This document shows, piece after piece, positions 45,337-56,654 of a DNA stretch of 64,000 bases. A program made the translations under genes and the position numbers. The stretch's first letter is position 1; each line of letters starts with the position of its first letter. The notes below the pieces were generated by a model. That model ran no database searches. It had not been told where the DNA came from and was given only the letters and a program-made list of their open reading frames with translations. The stretch is from Phaeotremella fagi (taxonomy: Eukaryota; Basidiomycota; Tremellomycetes; Tremellales; Phaeotremellaceae): contig BCHU01000001.1 of NCBI GenBank assembly GCA_001599715.1, forward strand, positions 2,341,634 to 2,405,633. The letters run 5' to 3'.

Positions 45337-46501
45337 GTTATGGTGAGGAATACAGTGTCGAGATACAGATTTATGCAAATTTTTACTAAAGACCGAAGTT
45401 TCACCGAGCAAAGCCGCAGGTGTTGAAAGTTAAAGTTTCCATCGTCCAGCTGATAAGATTAAAAGTCTCGTGACTGTGGTATCATGCTTAGTCTTGTCTT
45501 AGTTTCCCGATCGATGTCGTGCATCGAAGTACGTTTCCGTTGGCTTATGTTTAGTTGAACGGGGAGTGGGGAGTGACGATCAGCAGACAGAGGGTATTGT
45601 CGTACTTTCTGCGTCATACTGTGGTTACAAAGATGCCGCTGTTTTCGGAGGAGACCATGCTAAGCACCACTTTGAATTTGACCTTACCGAGACTTTTAAA
45701 GGAGGTTAAATCTAAAACCTTTGGAGGTTCGGGGGAGAACGCAATTTAAGTGATTTTTCTGTTCAGACTATACCAGAATTCAGTCGAGGAAATCCAATGA
45801 CGTTTGATTGACGAACCACATCGGCATTCAGGAATCAATAAGCTAAACAGAGCGTGCGACTCTTAAGCTCATTCATACAGAACATTCACCAAACCCGATC
45901 AAAATAAGTTTCAAGACTGCATGTTAAGCACCGAGAATCCCACGCAAATTTCGGGCTGCCTGCACTGAAGCGAGGACTGATGAGAATTTGAACACTATCG
46001 ACAATTTCTTACTCGATCGATATTAAAAGCACAATTAGGGGAAATTAAAAATTGTAACAGTGGCGAGATTTAGATTAGAATTAGGATGATTGGCTGGGAT
46101 TTTGGCTTGGGATTCAGGCTATGTTTTAGAAACACTAATTTGTGTTCAGTAATAGCATAAGGTGTCGGTATGATTGGATGCCTAAGAAGTCAAGAGTTGA
46201 AATTATGTCGTAGTCAATCTGTGTATGCTGTAGCAGCTACTTAAAGTACAGTCCATTCATCTCGTGACCGTCTGTTGAATTGTGATGGGTAATATCTTAT
46301 GTAAGCGTGTGCATTTGTAAGGTATGAACAAATGGAAACCAAACCAGCCACTTTAGATGACGGACGGTGTCAACGATCGGACCGTGAGACCGCCTTGGTT
46401 TTTAAGCGGCTGCCTGACCGCTACACCATAAACTTATATTCAAGTAGTGTTATACAGCCTAAATCTCTTATCTGCTATCCTCTTCTCGCACTACCCTCAA
46501 G
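45337..46501. other. Intergenic region upstream of amylosucrase-like and SDR genes
   Basis: About 1.2 kb between divergent genes. No open frame with domain character. It contains the AGCGG-N8-CCGCT element at 46405-46422. A degenerate tRNA-like stretch around the same place was considered and rejected. The tract from about 46020 to 46160 is AT-rich. Confidence 0.55.
46405..46422. promoter_or_regulatory. Inverted repeat AGCGG-N8-CCGCT, site 1
   Basis: Reads AGCGGCTGCCTGACCGCT, 80 bases before the SDR start codon. Inverted CGG half-sites with fixed spacing are the usual targets of dimeric Zn2Cys6 regulators. The same half-sites and spacing recur at 49354-49371. Confidence 0.6.
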
Positions 46502-47679
46502 ATGTCAGCTTTAAATGGTCGTCTTCGTCTGGCTCACAAGGTCTGTATTGTCACTGGAGCTGCAGGGTAAGTGACACCACACTCACTTGCGTTCATTACC
46601 AACTCCCTTTTTAGAGGCATTGGTCTCGAAACGTCCCTTCAATTCGCTTCGGAGGGTGCTCTTGTTCTGATGGCGGATTTGCATGAGGACGTTATCCTTC
46701 AATGCGCTGAAAAAGTCAAGAAGCATTTCCCAAGCTCGGAGGCTATTGGGGTGAAATGTGACGTGTCGAAAGAGTCTGACGTCGCTGCGATGGTTGAAGC
46801 AGCCGTTCAAAAGTGGGGCAGACTGGATGTCCTGGTGAGTCGTAAAAAATCGACTGACTACTGATTCTTGAGTAGTTCAACAATGCCGGAATCATGCATC
46901 CCAGTGATGGGAATGCTTCTGAAGTTGATGACAAAATTTGGGACCTTACTCAGAACATCAACGTCAAAGGTGTTTGGTATGGCTGCAAACACGCGATTGA
47001 GGCGATGAAAAGGGTAATGTATATCAGGAACTCGTAGTATACTGACAGAATCTAGAATCCCGCGAATCCAGAACTCGATTTGAAAAGCGGCGGCTCCATC
47101 ATCAACGTTGCCTCATTGGTCGCTATCGTTGGAGCAGCCACTTCCCAGCTTGCTTGTAAGTGATATCGAAGTGTTTCTCTCACCACGTCCAGACACTGCA
47201 TCAAAAGGTGCTGTCCTTGCTTTGACAAGAGAGCTTGCAATGGTTCATGCTCGTGAACACATTCGATTTAATGCACTTTGCCCGTGAGTCTCTCCGTTTC
47301 TTGAACATTGGTTCTAATAGAATACCACAGGGGACCCTTGAGAACGCCCATGCTCATGGAATACCTGAACACTCCCGAAAAGCTGTCTCGAAGATTGGTT
47401 CATGCTCCGATGGGACGTTTCGGAGAAGCAGTAGAACAAGCCAAAGCAGTAGTATTCCGTACGTATCCAGTGATTAACTGAGACTAACTTTAAGTTGCTT
47501 CGGACGACTCAAGCTTTGTCAACGGAACCGATTTCCTGGTGGATGGTGGCTTAACATCGTGCTATGTTGTAAGTGCTCATGTCAGCTTTCGAAAATTTCC
47601 CGCTAACCAATCTACATAGACTTCTGAAGGTGAAAGTGATGTTGGGCCAAGCGGCTTGACTTCAGCTTTGGGTATCTAG
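46502..47679 (+). CDS. Short-chain dehydrogenase/reductase
   Basis: Eight exons (46502-46566, 46615-46834, 46876-47013, 47056-47155, 47193-47283, 47331-47458, 47495-47568, 47620-47679) give 291 residues. Classical SDR motifs are all present: VCIVTGAAGGIGLETSLQFA (cofactor glycines), FNNAGIMHP, GGSIINVASLVAIVGA (Ser), YTASKGAVLALTRELA (catalytic Tyr and Lys) and FLVDGGLT near the end. An acidic residue after strand 2 (LMADLHED) favours NAD(H). Typical substrates are secondary alcohols or ketones. It opens the putative amine-catabolic cluster and carries operator site 1 in its promoter; the substrate is unknown. Confidence 0.88.
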
Positions 47680-47805
47680 TTTTAACATGTTCTGTGGAAA
47701 GACCAGTAGAGATGACCTGCAAAACATTGTAAACAAACAAATGAGTCCATTTCAGTTCTTAGCAAGCACTTGATACAGCCCAGCAAGTCTGCATTCCCCG
47801 GACCC

Positions 47806-49282
47806 CTACCAGCCCTTCCATGGTACCCATACATCCACCACATTGTCCCCACCATCAATCACGTAGATCCATGGATAACAAGCACACGCCAGACAAGCGT
47901 GCTGTGGAACAATTTTAATCAATTCTCCGCATTGAGGAACATCGTCGTTTTTTGGAGACGTGTCACTTCTCACCAGAGTTCCATGCTCTTGACTGATTCT
48001 GCCAACAATCCAGTTTCTCAAGTGAGCTGGATGAATGATTTGACCATATCCAGGTGCAGAGCCAGTGTCTTTCGACAATGCCAATGCTCCAGCATCACAC
48101 ATTGCCTCGTCTCTGATGTGATAAACTGATGTGATTCGTGAGGCTATATAGTAAGAAATATCGTCTTCACCAATCAGTGAGGTGGCAAGTTGCTGCAAGT
48201 CGTTCATGCAGTAGCAGCCAGCGTGACTTTGTTTGTAGTTTGTCAGGGGAGCGGATAATGACTCTATCTGTGAAACTCACATTTCCAGCACTCCCTCCGT
48301 CTTCAAAGTACCATTGTGCATAGATGCATGAGCAGTAGGCGTCGCTCCGACGCTCAGGATCCAGTCGCCTTTAAGTCCCAGACTGCGCGCAACTTTTGCA
48401 GCCAAGTTTACACACTCGACTTCACTTTTGAGATATTCGTTGACTTTTTTGAAAGATTTGGCACTATAACTCTGTCCAAAGTCTGACGAAGCCGTCAGCT
48501 AGATCAACGGTTTGTGGCGTACGAGAATAGAAACCATATAGTGATACCTTGTCACACCGCATGAAAGTTTCTAACAATTCGACCATCTGACGAGAATCTG
48601 GAGGAAGTCCCGCGCGTCTAGGAAAAGAATTACCATTCTGCCGGGGGATGGTTCCAAGCAAATTTCACCTACCTTCCTCCTCCGTCAACCTTGATGAACA
48701 CTGACCACGAAGTGATGTCCTTCGTTTCTGCGTACGTTTGGAGAAACTCGACTTGTTCGGCATTGTCGACCATTAAACGAATCATGCACTTGTCGCCAGC
48801 GGCGGCTTTTGCAGCATACGTGTCGTCCAATTTGTCAAATGAAATGGGCATACTGTAGAGTATCTGAGGAAAGGTGAGTGAATGATTCTGGCATGAGAAC
48901 TTACATCATCAATCAACCCCTCTTCTATCATACCCGATTGGACCAACTGCCACACTTCAACCAAAGTCGACGCAATCAAAGCTTTATTTCCTGATCGCAC
49001 TTGCATTCTACTTCCCTCTACAGATTTATGGGCTTGAATCGTATTAGTTGATGAGAGTCTTACTTGTATCGACGTACTTTTCACATGGGCCCTAAATTTG
49101 TATCCTTTGGCAAGAATACTGCGAGCAACTTCGTCACAGTTGCGCCGAAATTTCGATCTATCTATGACCAGAGCAGGAGTTCGAAGTTCAGAAACGTTCT
49201 TTCCCACATATTTTTGTCGTAGCGACTCCTTGTCAGGCAAGTTTGCCGTGGGATATGTGTAAGTCGATGTACGGTTGTTCAT
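47806..49282 (-). CDS. D-serine dehydratase / D-threonine aldolase-like PLP enzyme
   Basis: Six exons (49282-49078, 49032-48905, 48863-48673, 48617-48523, 48482-48281, 48226-47806) give 413 residues. The alanine-racemase-type barrel begins with LRTPALVIDRSKFRRNCDE and the PLP-lysine motif FRAHVKTHKSVEGSRMQ. It continues with IKVDGGGRRAGLPPDS, YGFYSHFGQSYSAKS, TPTAHASM and LEIHAGCYCMNDLQQ. The C-terminal beta domain has SQEHGTL and IVPQHACLACACYPWIYVID; His and Cys two apart match the zinc pair of eukaryotic D-serine dehydratase (Dsd1). It would break down D-serine, D-threonine or a beta-hydroxy D-amino acid. Cytosolic. Divergent from the amidotransferase gene with 150 bases between. Confidence 0.86.
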
Positions 49283-49353
49283 GTTCACTGTATCTTCCTG
49301 GAATGGTGTGAAGCCAACCCTTTAGTAGACTTGGATTCCGATTGTATCCGGCG

Positions 49354-49371
49354 AGCGGATCGAGATCCGCT
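49354..49371. promoter_or_regulatory. Inverted repeat AGCGG-N8-CCGCT, site 2
   Basis: Reads AGCGGATCGAGATCCGCT: perfect 8-base arms around GA. It sits in the middle of the 150-base divergent promoter between the PLP-enzyme and amidotransferase genes and could serve both. Same half-sites and spacing as site 1. Confidence 0.65.
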
Positions 49372-49432
49372 TGGCTTTGCGGTATAGGACAGTTCTATCA
49401 ATTGCCGTAGGGTTTGCAAATATCATCCACCA

Positions 49433-50505
49433 ATGACTACTTACAGGATAGCTGTACTGCTGTGTGATCATCCAGTGAGTGTGAAGGTGGATTCAATGTC
49501 CTCGTCTAATCGTTGTTTCAAAAGCTACCCCCCGTGAGGAATGAATTCGGTGATTGTGAGGCAACTCACGTCGAGCCGGCAGGATGCTGATTAATGACCA
49601 GATGGACAGATTTACGACAAATGGCTTCGATCATCGTTGAAATCATTCCCCTACGATGGTGTTCCTTCAAACGTCGTTATTGATGCTTATGATGTTGTTG
49701 AACAAGGATTATTACCAGATCACTCCCGATTGCTTAAGAATGGTGTAGATGGATATCAGGCAGTCATGCTGACAGGGTCTAGTATGTGAAACTAAATATA
49801 AAGTCTCATCAACAACAGGATACAGTGTTCACGAAAGGAACTCACCATTTATTAGCAATCTCATCGAGTTTATTCAAAAAATCAGTTCGGAACAACAATA
49901 CGAACATCTGAAGCTCGTTGGAATTTGCTTTGGACATCAGATTATCGCAACTGCTTTGGGTGGGATGTCAATACAAGGTGAAGCAGGGTGGGAAGTAGGA
50001 GTTTATGGCTGTCGCATTACAGATGCTGGCAAGCCTTGGTTCGGTAATTGGAATCCAGACGACAATGTTGATAATGAGAAAATGGTTCGTGATCTATCTG
50101 TGGGATTTGCTAATGAACTATGCAGTACATCGAACAGATGGTAAGCATAACAAGAATTCATAGCCTGCCCACTAACTGCGACAGCACCGCGATCACGTAC
50201 CAGTAGCACCACCGGGATTTATAGTGTGTCTTGAAACTGAAAAATACCCCATTCAGGCGATGGTTAAACCACATACCACGTCAACTGCAGACCACCCCAT
50301 TGCTCAGATTTTAACGATCCAGGGTCATCCAGAGTTCACACCGGAAATCGTTCAGAAAATGGTTGATTACAGAATTGTCAACAACATTTTTGATAGAGCA
50401 ACAGGTAATGAAGCTTTACGTCGCGTATGGGGAAGGAATCATTCTGGGGGAGAAGGTCTTAAACGAGTAGGATGGACAGTTTGGAGAATGCTGCTGGGGG
50501 TGTGA
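49433..50505 (+). CDS. Class I glutamine amidotransferase-like hydrolase
   Basis: Six exons (49433-49474, 49525-49549, 49602-49781, 49819-50084, 50126-50140, 50185-50505) give 282 residues; two exons are 25 and 15 nt. The class I triad is visible: nucleophile Cys in GICFGHQIIATALGG and His/Glu in IQGHPEFTPE. The N-terminus YRIAVLLCDHPLPPV is that of stand-alone GMP-synthase-like amidotransferases. There is no synthetase domain. Such proteins hydrolyse gamma-glutamyl amides in bacterial amine pathways (for example with AtdA1/IpuC-type ligases), which is the role proposed here because a ligase of that family lies nearby. One donor (after 50084, gttcgt) is atypical. Confidence 0.85.
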
Positions 50506-50626
50506 TACTCTGATTTTCGTGTTATGCATGGTTAAGCAGAATCTAGGGGATTCCCAAATGACGTGTAGCCCGGTCGTGGGATTACAGCCGCATGTCAACA
50601 TCCTACCCTTTATATTAGCCAAACCA

Positions 50627-52821
50627 ATGCCTAGTGTCACTCCTTATGCTCGAGAAGCTTCCAGCTTGACTCTTTCTCCTTCAACCCCCACTGCGAAATC
50701 AGCCTGTCGTCAATGTTATAAGCGCAAGAAAAAGGTCAGTCACGTTCCCGGTTTAACCTTTTCCTCGACCTCATTCCCCAATAGTGTGATCGTGTTGTCC
50801 CCAGGTGTTCTTATTGTATCCGTATTGGTGAACAGTGCGTTTACGGAGTAGAATTAACTGAACATGAAAGACGCAGGTAAGTTCCGTACTCAGGATTACT
50901 CATAGGGGATGTCATCTAACTCTTTGACCACAGGATCATGTCCACTCTTCAAGCAGAAAATGAAATGCTTCGAGCAAAAGTTTCAAGCTTAGAGGAGAAT
51001 ATCCCTGTAGCTGGCAACCAACAGGAAGATAATTTGGTTTTTGGCCCGATTACAACTAACATCAGTTCGCGATCTCATGTTTGGGAAAATGATTCCAACC
51101 AGACCTCGCAAGAGTCTTGTCACCATTCACCCCTCGCAGATGTCCTTGTTTCCGAAATGTTAAATGTCGAAATGGAAACCCAGGGTGCCTTCCAGGTCTT
51201 GATTACAAAAATTTCCCAACTGTTTTGTCTTTCCCTGTCTACCGCTACTACGTATCCAGTGTTCATTCCTCCACGCAGCGTCCGGTCACTTTCAGGCGAT
51301 CATCCACCATCATACGAGGAGGCGTCCAAGATGATCGATACATATTTTCAATACGCGAATTGTTTTCAACCTATTCTAGATCTTAAAACCGTGGAAGAAG
51401 AGTGAGCCTAATACGATACGGCTAGCTGACGTAAAGCATGTCAATCATTTATCCAGGAGGTCTGATACCAGACAAGTTCCCCCCAGCAACACCCCCTAGT
51501 GTTCGTGTTTACCGTCTGTTGATGGTCTTTGCAATAGCATCTAGCCTCCTTGCCAGAGAAACTGTAGAGTGTAACACTTCTGCTACGACTTACTACCGTA
51601 CATGTGCATTGGCCCATTTACCTTCAGCTTTCCGTACTGATGACCTAGTAAGTGTTGAATATGTCGATACCACTGCCCTAACGTTCATTAGACGTGCCTA
51701 TCCTGTGTTCTTCTCTTCTGCTTATACACCATGACTGATTCAGGACCAATGGATCCATACTCTGTTGTTCGGGTTGCAGCAAGGTTGTCATTGGAATTGG
51801 GACTACTTGTGGAGAGGGAGGATCTATCGATGGCGACGCGACAAACGCGTCGAAGACTGTTTTGGAGTCTGTATTGTATGGACAGGAGTGGTACGTTTTC
51901 TCTGAATCTCAACCAATACTCACTTCCACAGTCTCATCAACGTTAAATCGACCACTCTGTATAGACGAAAAATCAATCCAAATCCCTCTGCCCTCTCAAT
52001 TACCTGCAACGCTTGGGAAATATTCAGGATTCACAGATCCCAACATTTTTTTTCGTCAAACAGTAATGTTACGTAGGCTTCAAGGCATGATCATGGAGGA
52101 TCTTCACCTCCATCAAGATGGCATAATCAACGTAACCGAGATATTTGCTCGAATACGTAACGAGATCGACTTGTGGTCCGAAAACCTTTCATTCTCAGTT
52201 TCTTCAACGAATCCTATACCAGTGAAACATCCTTATATGGAGGCCAACCATCATCTTCTATTGATACGACTTTATAGTCCCTCTCCTTCGATGCCAAGGT
52301 TGTCCTCAGCAGGCATGGCGATTCTCCGGCAATCCTCTTTCCGACTTTTAGAAATGTACAGGGTCGGTCACAATGGCTATTGCATGCGACACAATTTTAT
52401 TACAGCCACTCATGTCATCTTTGCTTTTGCAGCCTTACTTTACACTCTCAACGTCTCGGAAGGAGATCCAATCCTGTTCAATCTTCGAACATGGCGATTA
52501 GACGCTCATCGCCAGTTGGAGATGGCAGAACGATACTTTGTGGACTTCCTTAGCCACCTGGAATATGCTTCTCCATATGTCGACAGTTTTAAGCGACTCA
52601 CGTCGGAGCTGAAATCTCGGTTGTCGGAACGTGAGGATGGAGTGACCGACAGTCATCCTCAATGGCTTGCGCTTGATGAATCGCGTCCTTTGCAAGCACC
52701 AGTCGATTCGGTGCATCAACTCTTCACTTCCAGCTCGGGTGACACTGGAATGGAAGGCGAGATGGAGTTCTCTGTTGACGAATTCTTGGCATCTTTTGGA
52801 ATTGGAAGCTTCCCTGCGTGA
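50627..52821 (+). CDS. Zn2Cys6 transcription factor of the cluster
   Basis: Six exons (50627-50734, 50785-50876, 50934-51401, 51437-51647, 51692-51890, 51932-52821) give 655 residues. The binuclear cluster ACRQCYKRKKKCDRVVPRCS then YCIRIGEQC has spacing C-x2-C-x6-C-x6-C-x2-C-x6-C, split across exons 1 and 2. A heptad stretch (LQAENEMLRAKVSSLEEN) gives a dimerisation coiled coil. The middle domain (PYSVVRVAARLSLELGLLVE, RRRLFWSLYCMDRS) is the fungal-specific transcription factor domain. The start at 50627 is the closest ATG before the zinc cluster; two earlier in-frame ATGs exist (50519, 50528) but lie just 14-23 bases after the upstream stop. It is the best candidate to bind the AGCGG/CCGCT repeats nearby. 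Confidence 0.88.
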
Positions 52822-52871
52822 ACGGTTCTATGCATGTCTTATCCTATCTAACCCAGTATCAAAATCGCACT

Positions 52872-54551
52872 TCAAATATGTAAGTTATAACTCTTTGTGT
52901 GGACGAGGGAGTCAAATGCAAATTGACTCAGGGAAATACCCCGCCCACTGTCTTTCATACCACTCCAAGCTAAATGAGGATCAAGGTTGTCCGCATCGTT
53001 CAATAGCACGGTACCAGTTTCGAGCTGGTCAGCGATCTTCAAGAAAGCATCTCTCGATTTGACACCGTCTGTCCAAACCGATGCTGTCAAACCGAAAGGC
53101 GAATCGTTCATGAGCCGTATAGCTTCTTCATCAGAATCGACCTGGTTGTTAGAGACTGCTGTTCGACATTGACATACCGTCATTATACCAATGACAGGTC
53201 CGAAAGTCTCTTCCATCATAATATCCATCGAATGATTGCAATTAACAACCACTGAATGTCAGCTTTATCGATGTCCCATTCGCTCACCTTGAGGGGCGAC
53301 ATAACGAGTTCCGACCTTTGCAAGTGGGAAATGGCTTTCAGGAATGAGGAGTTTGGCTCCCGCAAGTTCTAAAAGTGATGAAATCATAAAGAGAGCACTG
53401 CGTTTATCTGGTCTCAACTCACCGGCGTCCTTGAGTTGCTTTCTGATCACGTCTGCTGATCGTTGTGATACTACTGGACCAAGAGTGACTGTAGGATCTC
53501 GAGGGTCGCCCAATTTGTACTCTTTGACTTTGTCGACGTACTGAAAAGTTGAATGAGTGTTTACAGTATCTCACTTACCTTGGAGATAAAGTTTTCACTG
53601 ATACTTGAATGAACATAGATTCTCTGAAAGTGTCAAATGTACCTATTACTCGTTGACTCACTTCAACGGCGCAACATGACTGGCCTGCGTTGTACATACC
53701 GCCAGAAACCAAATCATCAACGGTCTTTTCAATGTCCGCATCTTGTCTGACGTATGCTGGATCTTTCCCACCCAACTCGAGCCCAACATTTTTGAATGAA
53801 TCAGAAGCGGCTTTGATAATTGCGTGACCGACAGACACTGAACCAGTAAATTGTACAAACTTGATTCGTGTATCGCGGATGACCGTGTCCAATTGCACTG
53901 GAGTTGCATGTAACACCTGGAGCACATCAGCAGGGAGCCCTGCCTTCAAGAAAATCTCCATGAAGCGCTCTCCAGCTAATGGAGTCTGAGGAGAGGGTTT
54001 GAGAATCACGGAATCGCCAGCAAGAATAGCAGCAACGACAGCATTGATCTGGCAAAGATAAGGATAATTCCAAGGAGTGATGATCAAAACTGGCCCAATG
54101 GGTACTTTCTTAATCCATCGTATGTGGTTGTGTGTATCAGATGACTTCAGCTGTCAGCAAAAAATAAGTGATCAGTGTTTTTACCTCTAGAGTGACATCT
54201 GCCAAGGCTTTCTGAGCGACAGAGAGAAGGAAATTTCCTCTTTTAATAGATGTAGCAACCTCAGATCTACATCCTGCCGTTGGACGACCCATTTGTTCGG
54301 TCAGCTCGGAAGCTAGTTGTTCCTTTGCTTCGTCCAATCCGTGGAGAAACTTTTTTGTAATTTCAATCCTCTCTTCAAGTGTGGATAGCTTGAATTTGTG
54401 GAAAGCAATAGTGGAAGCTTCTAAAACTTGGTTTATTTCCTCCACATCGGGTAACGTGCGTGTGACGTAGGGTTTATCATCGATGGGACTGCAAATCAGC
54501 TACAAGAATGGATGAGACCTACCAAACTGTGATCTGCAACTTTCGACTCAT
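52872..54551 (-). CDS. Aldehyde dehydrogenase (NAD(P)+)
   Basis: Eight exons (54551-54523, 54488-54185, 54150-53662, 53623-53579, 53540-53423, 53368-53288, 53251-53178, 53141-52872) give 469 residues. ALDH motifs: VLIITPWNYPYLCQINA, VILKPSPQTPLAGE, KFVQFTGSVSVG, the general-base Glu in VGLELGGKDPAYV, catalytic Cys in NAGQSCCAVERIYVH and EETFGPVIGIM near the end. No targeting signal, so cytosolic. It would oxidise the aldehyde made from an amine or gamma-glutamylamine to an acid, as PuuC does in bacteria. It ends 50 bases from the convergent regulator gene and starts divergently from the GS-like ligase with a palindrome between them. Confidence 0.9.
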
Positions 54552-54618
54552 ATTTATCGTGAAGTAGGGAGACTGGTGAGAGAGAATCAGACTTAATGTC
54601 AATCGCTTTATCTTTGGC

Positions 54619-54632
54619 TGAGCGGCCGCTCA
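54619..54632. promoter_or_regulatory. Perfect palindrome TGAGCGGCCGCTCA
   Basis: 14-base perfect palindrome in the 196-base divergent promoter of the ALDH and GS-like genes. It uses the same AGCGG/CCGCT half-sites as sites 1 and 2 but with no spacer, so it may be a variant binding site or an overlapping pair of half-sites. It also contains a NotI-type GCGGCCGC core, rare by chance. Confidence 0.5.
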
Positions 54633-54747
54633 CCCGAAAGCAATGGGCACACCCTTAAGACGACGTTCGTGCCTAATCTTTATTACTTTGATGTTCTGCA
54701 TCCTATCATTTACAACAATAACCACTACGATCTTGAAGTATACAAAC

Positions 54748-56654
54748 ATGAAGGCGGAAAAGAGAAATTACACTATTGATGACATTGTTGAAGCTGTCAA
54801 GTTGGACACTAAGGTCAAGGTGGCAGGTAGGTTTTTTATCTTTCAACCTCTTGCCAACCCTCCTTAGCCATGGACATCGATGGCGTCTTGAGAGGAAAAA
54901 TCATGTCGAAAGACAAGTTTCTGGGTGCTATCAAAGGATCTGGTTTTGGATTCTCGTGTGTTTTGTATGGATGGGACAGTATGTTTATCTCCCGCCAGGG
55001 GAAATCTAGATATTGACATGAATAGTCACCGATACGTTGTACCAAAAAGAACTCCTAGTAGCCAATCAAGCTAATGGATTTGGAGATCTTACTGCAAAGA
55101 TAGATTTATCCTCATTCCGCCGATTGCCTTGGGAAGATAACGTACCATTCTTCTTGGTGCGGCTAAGTCAACCAGGTTCGGAAGATCCGTTACTGGTTGA
55201 CCCAAGAACACTTTTGGGCAAAGTAGCAAGTCAATATTCTCAAGGAGGCCGGAAATGTATGGCGGGTATAGAGTTGGAGGTTAGGAAAATAGATTCAGCC
55301 GTCAGCTAATGTAGTAGTATTTTCAATTCAGGGAGACACCTCAGTCTATCGAGCAGAAGAAATTTCATGCTTTGACTCCGTTGACTCCAGGTAGTATGTC
55401 CTTCATCTTAACCACAGTAATTGACTAATTCATAACGGGTCATGGATACTCCATGTTGAGGCCATCTCTTAACTCGGAATATTTCTACTCGTTGTACGAT
55501 CAGGCGCTTGCGTTTGGCATAGAGATCGAGGGGCACCGTGAGTCTCATCATGAAAGATCTCTGCTGATCCTACACAGATACAGAGACAGGTCCTGGAGTT
55601 TACGAGACAGCCCTTGCTTATACTGATGTCGAAAATATGGCTGACAATGTTACGTTGTTCAAACTTTTAGCCAAAAGTGTTGGAATGAAATACGGTATTA
55701 TGCCTACTTTCATGGCCAAACCATACTCCGCCGTAAGTCGGTTTTCTAAGTGTCAGGATACCTCTCACTGATGGTAACTGATAGGAACCAGGTTGCTCTG
55801 GGTAAGGAGAACAGCGAGCAGTATTGACATCTAGGCACATTCACATCTCCCTCCGCGACAAATCAGGACGCAATCTATTTTCTCTGTCTGATGAGGAGAT
55901 TAGTGCTGGAGGTCGATCGGGAGCCTATCATGAGCAACTGAAGTTCATTTCACAGGAAGCAGAATGGTTCTTGGCTGGAATAATGGATTCCTTGGCAGAC
56001 TGTAAGTGTTAGCTAAAAAATAATGTTGATCTTTGCGAGTTCTGCCAATGTTTTGTCCTACCATCAACTCGTACAAACGTCTCTTGGGAGGTGCTGTAAG
56101 TTATTACCAATGTAATGACAACTAAACATCACAGGCTATGTGGGCTCCAGATACTGCTACCTATGGTTATGACTCGAGAATGGCGTCAATCAGAGTTATT
56201 TCTCCACCTGGTTGTCCACCGGCTGCAACGAGGTTTGAATTTCGTATTCCTGGTGCTGATGTGGGTTCATATCTATATACTGGCCGATATTGACTTTATT
56301 AGCTGAATCCTCATCTGGCTTTATCGTCGTTGTTCGCGATGGGATTGAGGGGTATTGAAAGGAAGCTTTCCCTTCCTTATGGACCTATTGGAGCTCCTGG
56401 AGTGACTCGAGAAACGGTGCAACTCTTACCAACCAGCTTAGAAGAGGCTGTAAAAAGATTCCGTGCGCCCGACAGTCGTGCTCGAGAGATTTTGGGCGAT
56501 TTTTTTGTCGATCACTTTGCTGGAACGAGAGATCAAGAGGTGTTAGCTCACCAAGCAGCAGTGACATGCTGGGAAGGTGAGAGCAGTCGTGATCAGAATC
56601 GTGCTGAACTGATAATGCCGACTCTTAGTTGAGAGGTACTTTGAACTCATTTGA
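54748..56654 (+). CDS. Glutamine synthetase-family ligase (possible gamma-glutamylamine synthetase)
   Basis: Twelve exons (54748-54826, 54868-54978, 55026-55279, 55318-55390, 55439-55537, 55578-55732, 55785-55801, 55835-56001, 56040-56095, 56135-56260, 56303-56576, 56629-56654) give 478 residues. GS markers: the N-terminal beta-grasp with MDIDGVLRGKIM, IEIEGHHTETGPGVYETALA, TFMAKPYSAEPGCSGHIHIS, SYKRL and FRIPGADLNPHLALSSLFA. It is a GS-I/FluG-type catalytic domain without the FluG amidohydrolase part. Members include gamma-glutamylputrescine (PuuA), -isopropylamide (IpuC) and -anilide (AtdA1) synthetases. Exon 7 is 17 nt. The intron 55391-55438 ends in GG instead of AG. The start at 54748 was preferred over 54643, which would add an unlikely membrane segment. 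Confidence 0.85.

Noticed and set aside
46362..46437. tRNA-like stretch (A-box-like tggtgtagcgg and weak B-box on the minus strand)
   Set aside because: Acceptor arms do not pair, the T-arm has mismatches and the anticodon arm has an oversized loop. The A-box resemblance is part of the AGCGG-N8-CCGCT element. tRNAscan-SE with a low score would confirm rejection.
54643..54747. N-terminal extension of the GS-like protein with a membrane-like segment
   Set aside because: GS-family enzymes are soluble; the conserved part begins after the ATG at 54748, and the upstream stretch reads like an AT-rich leader.
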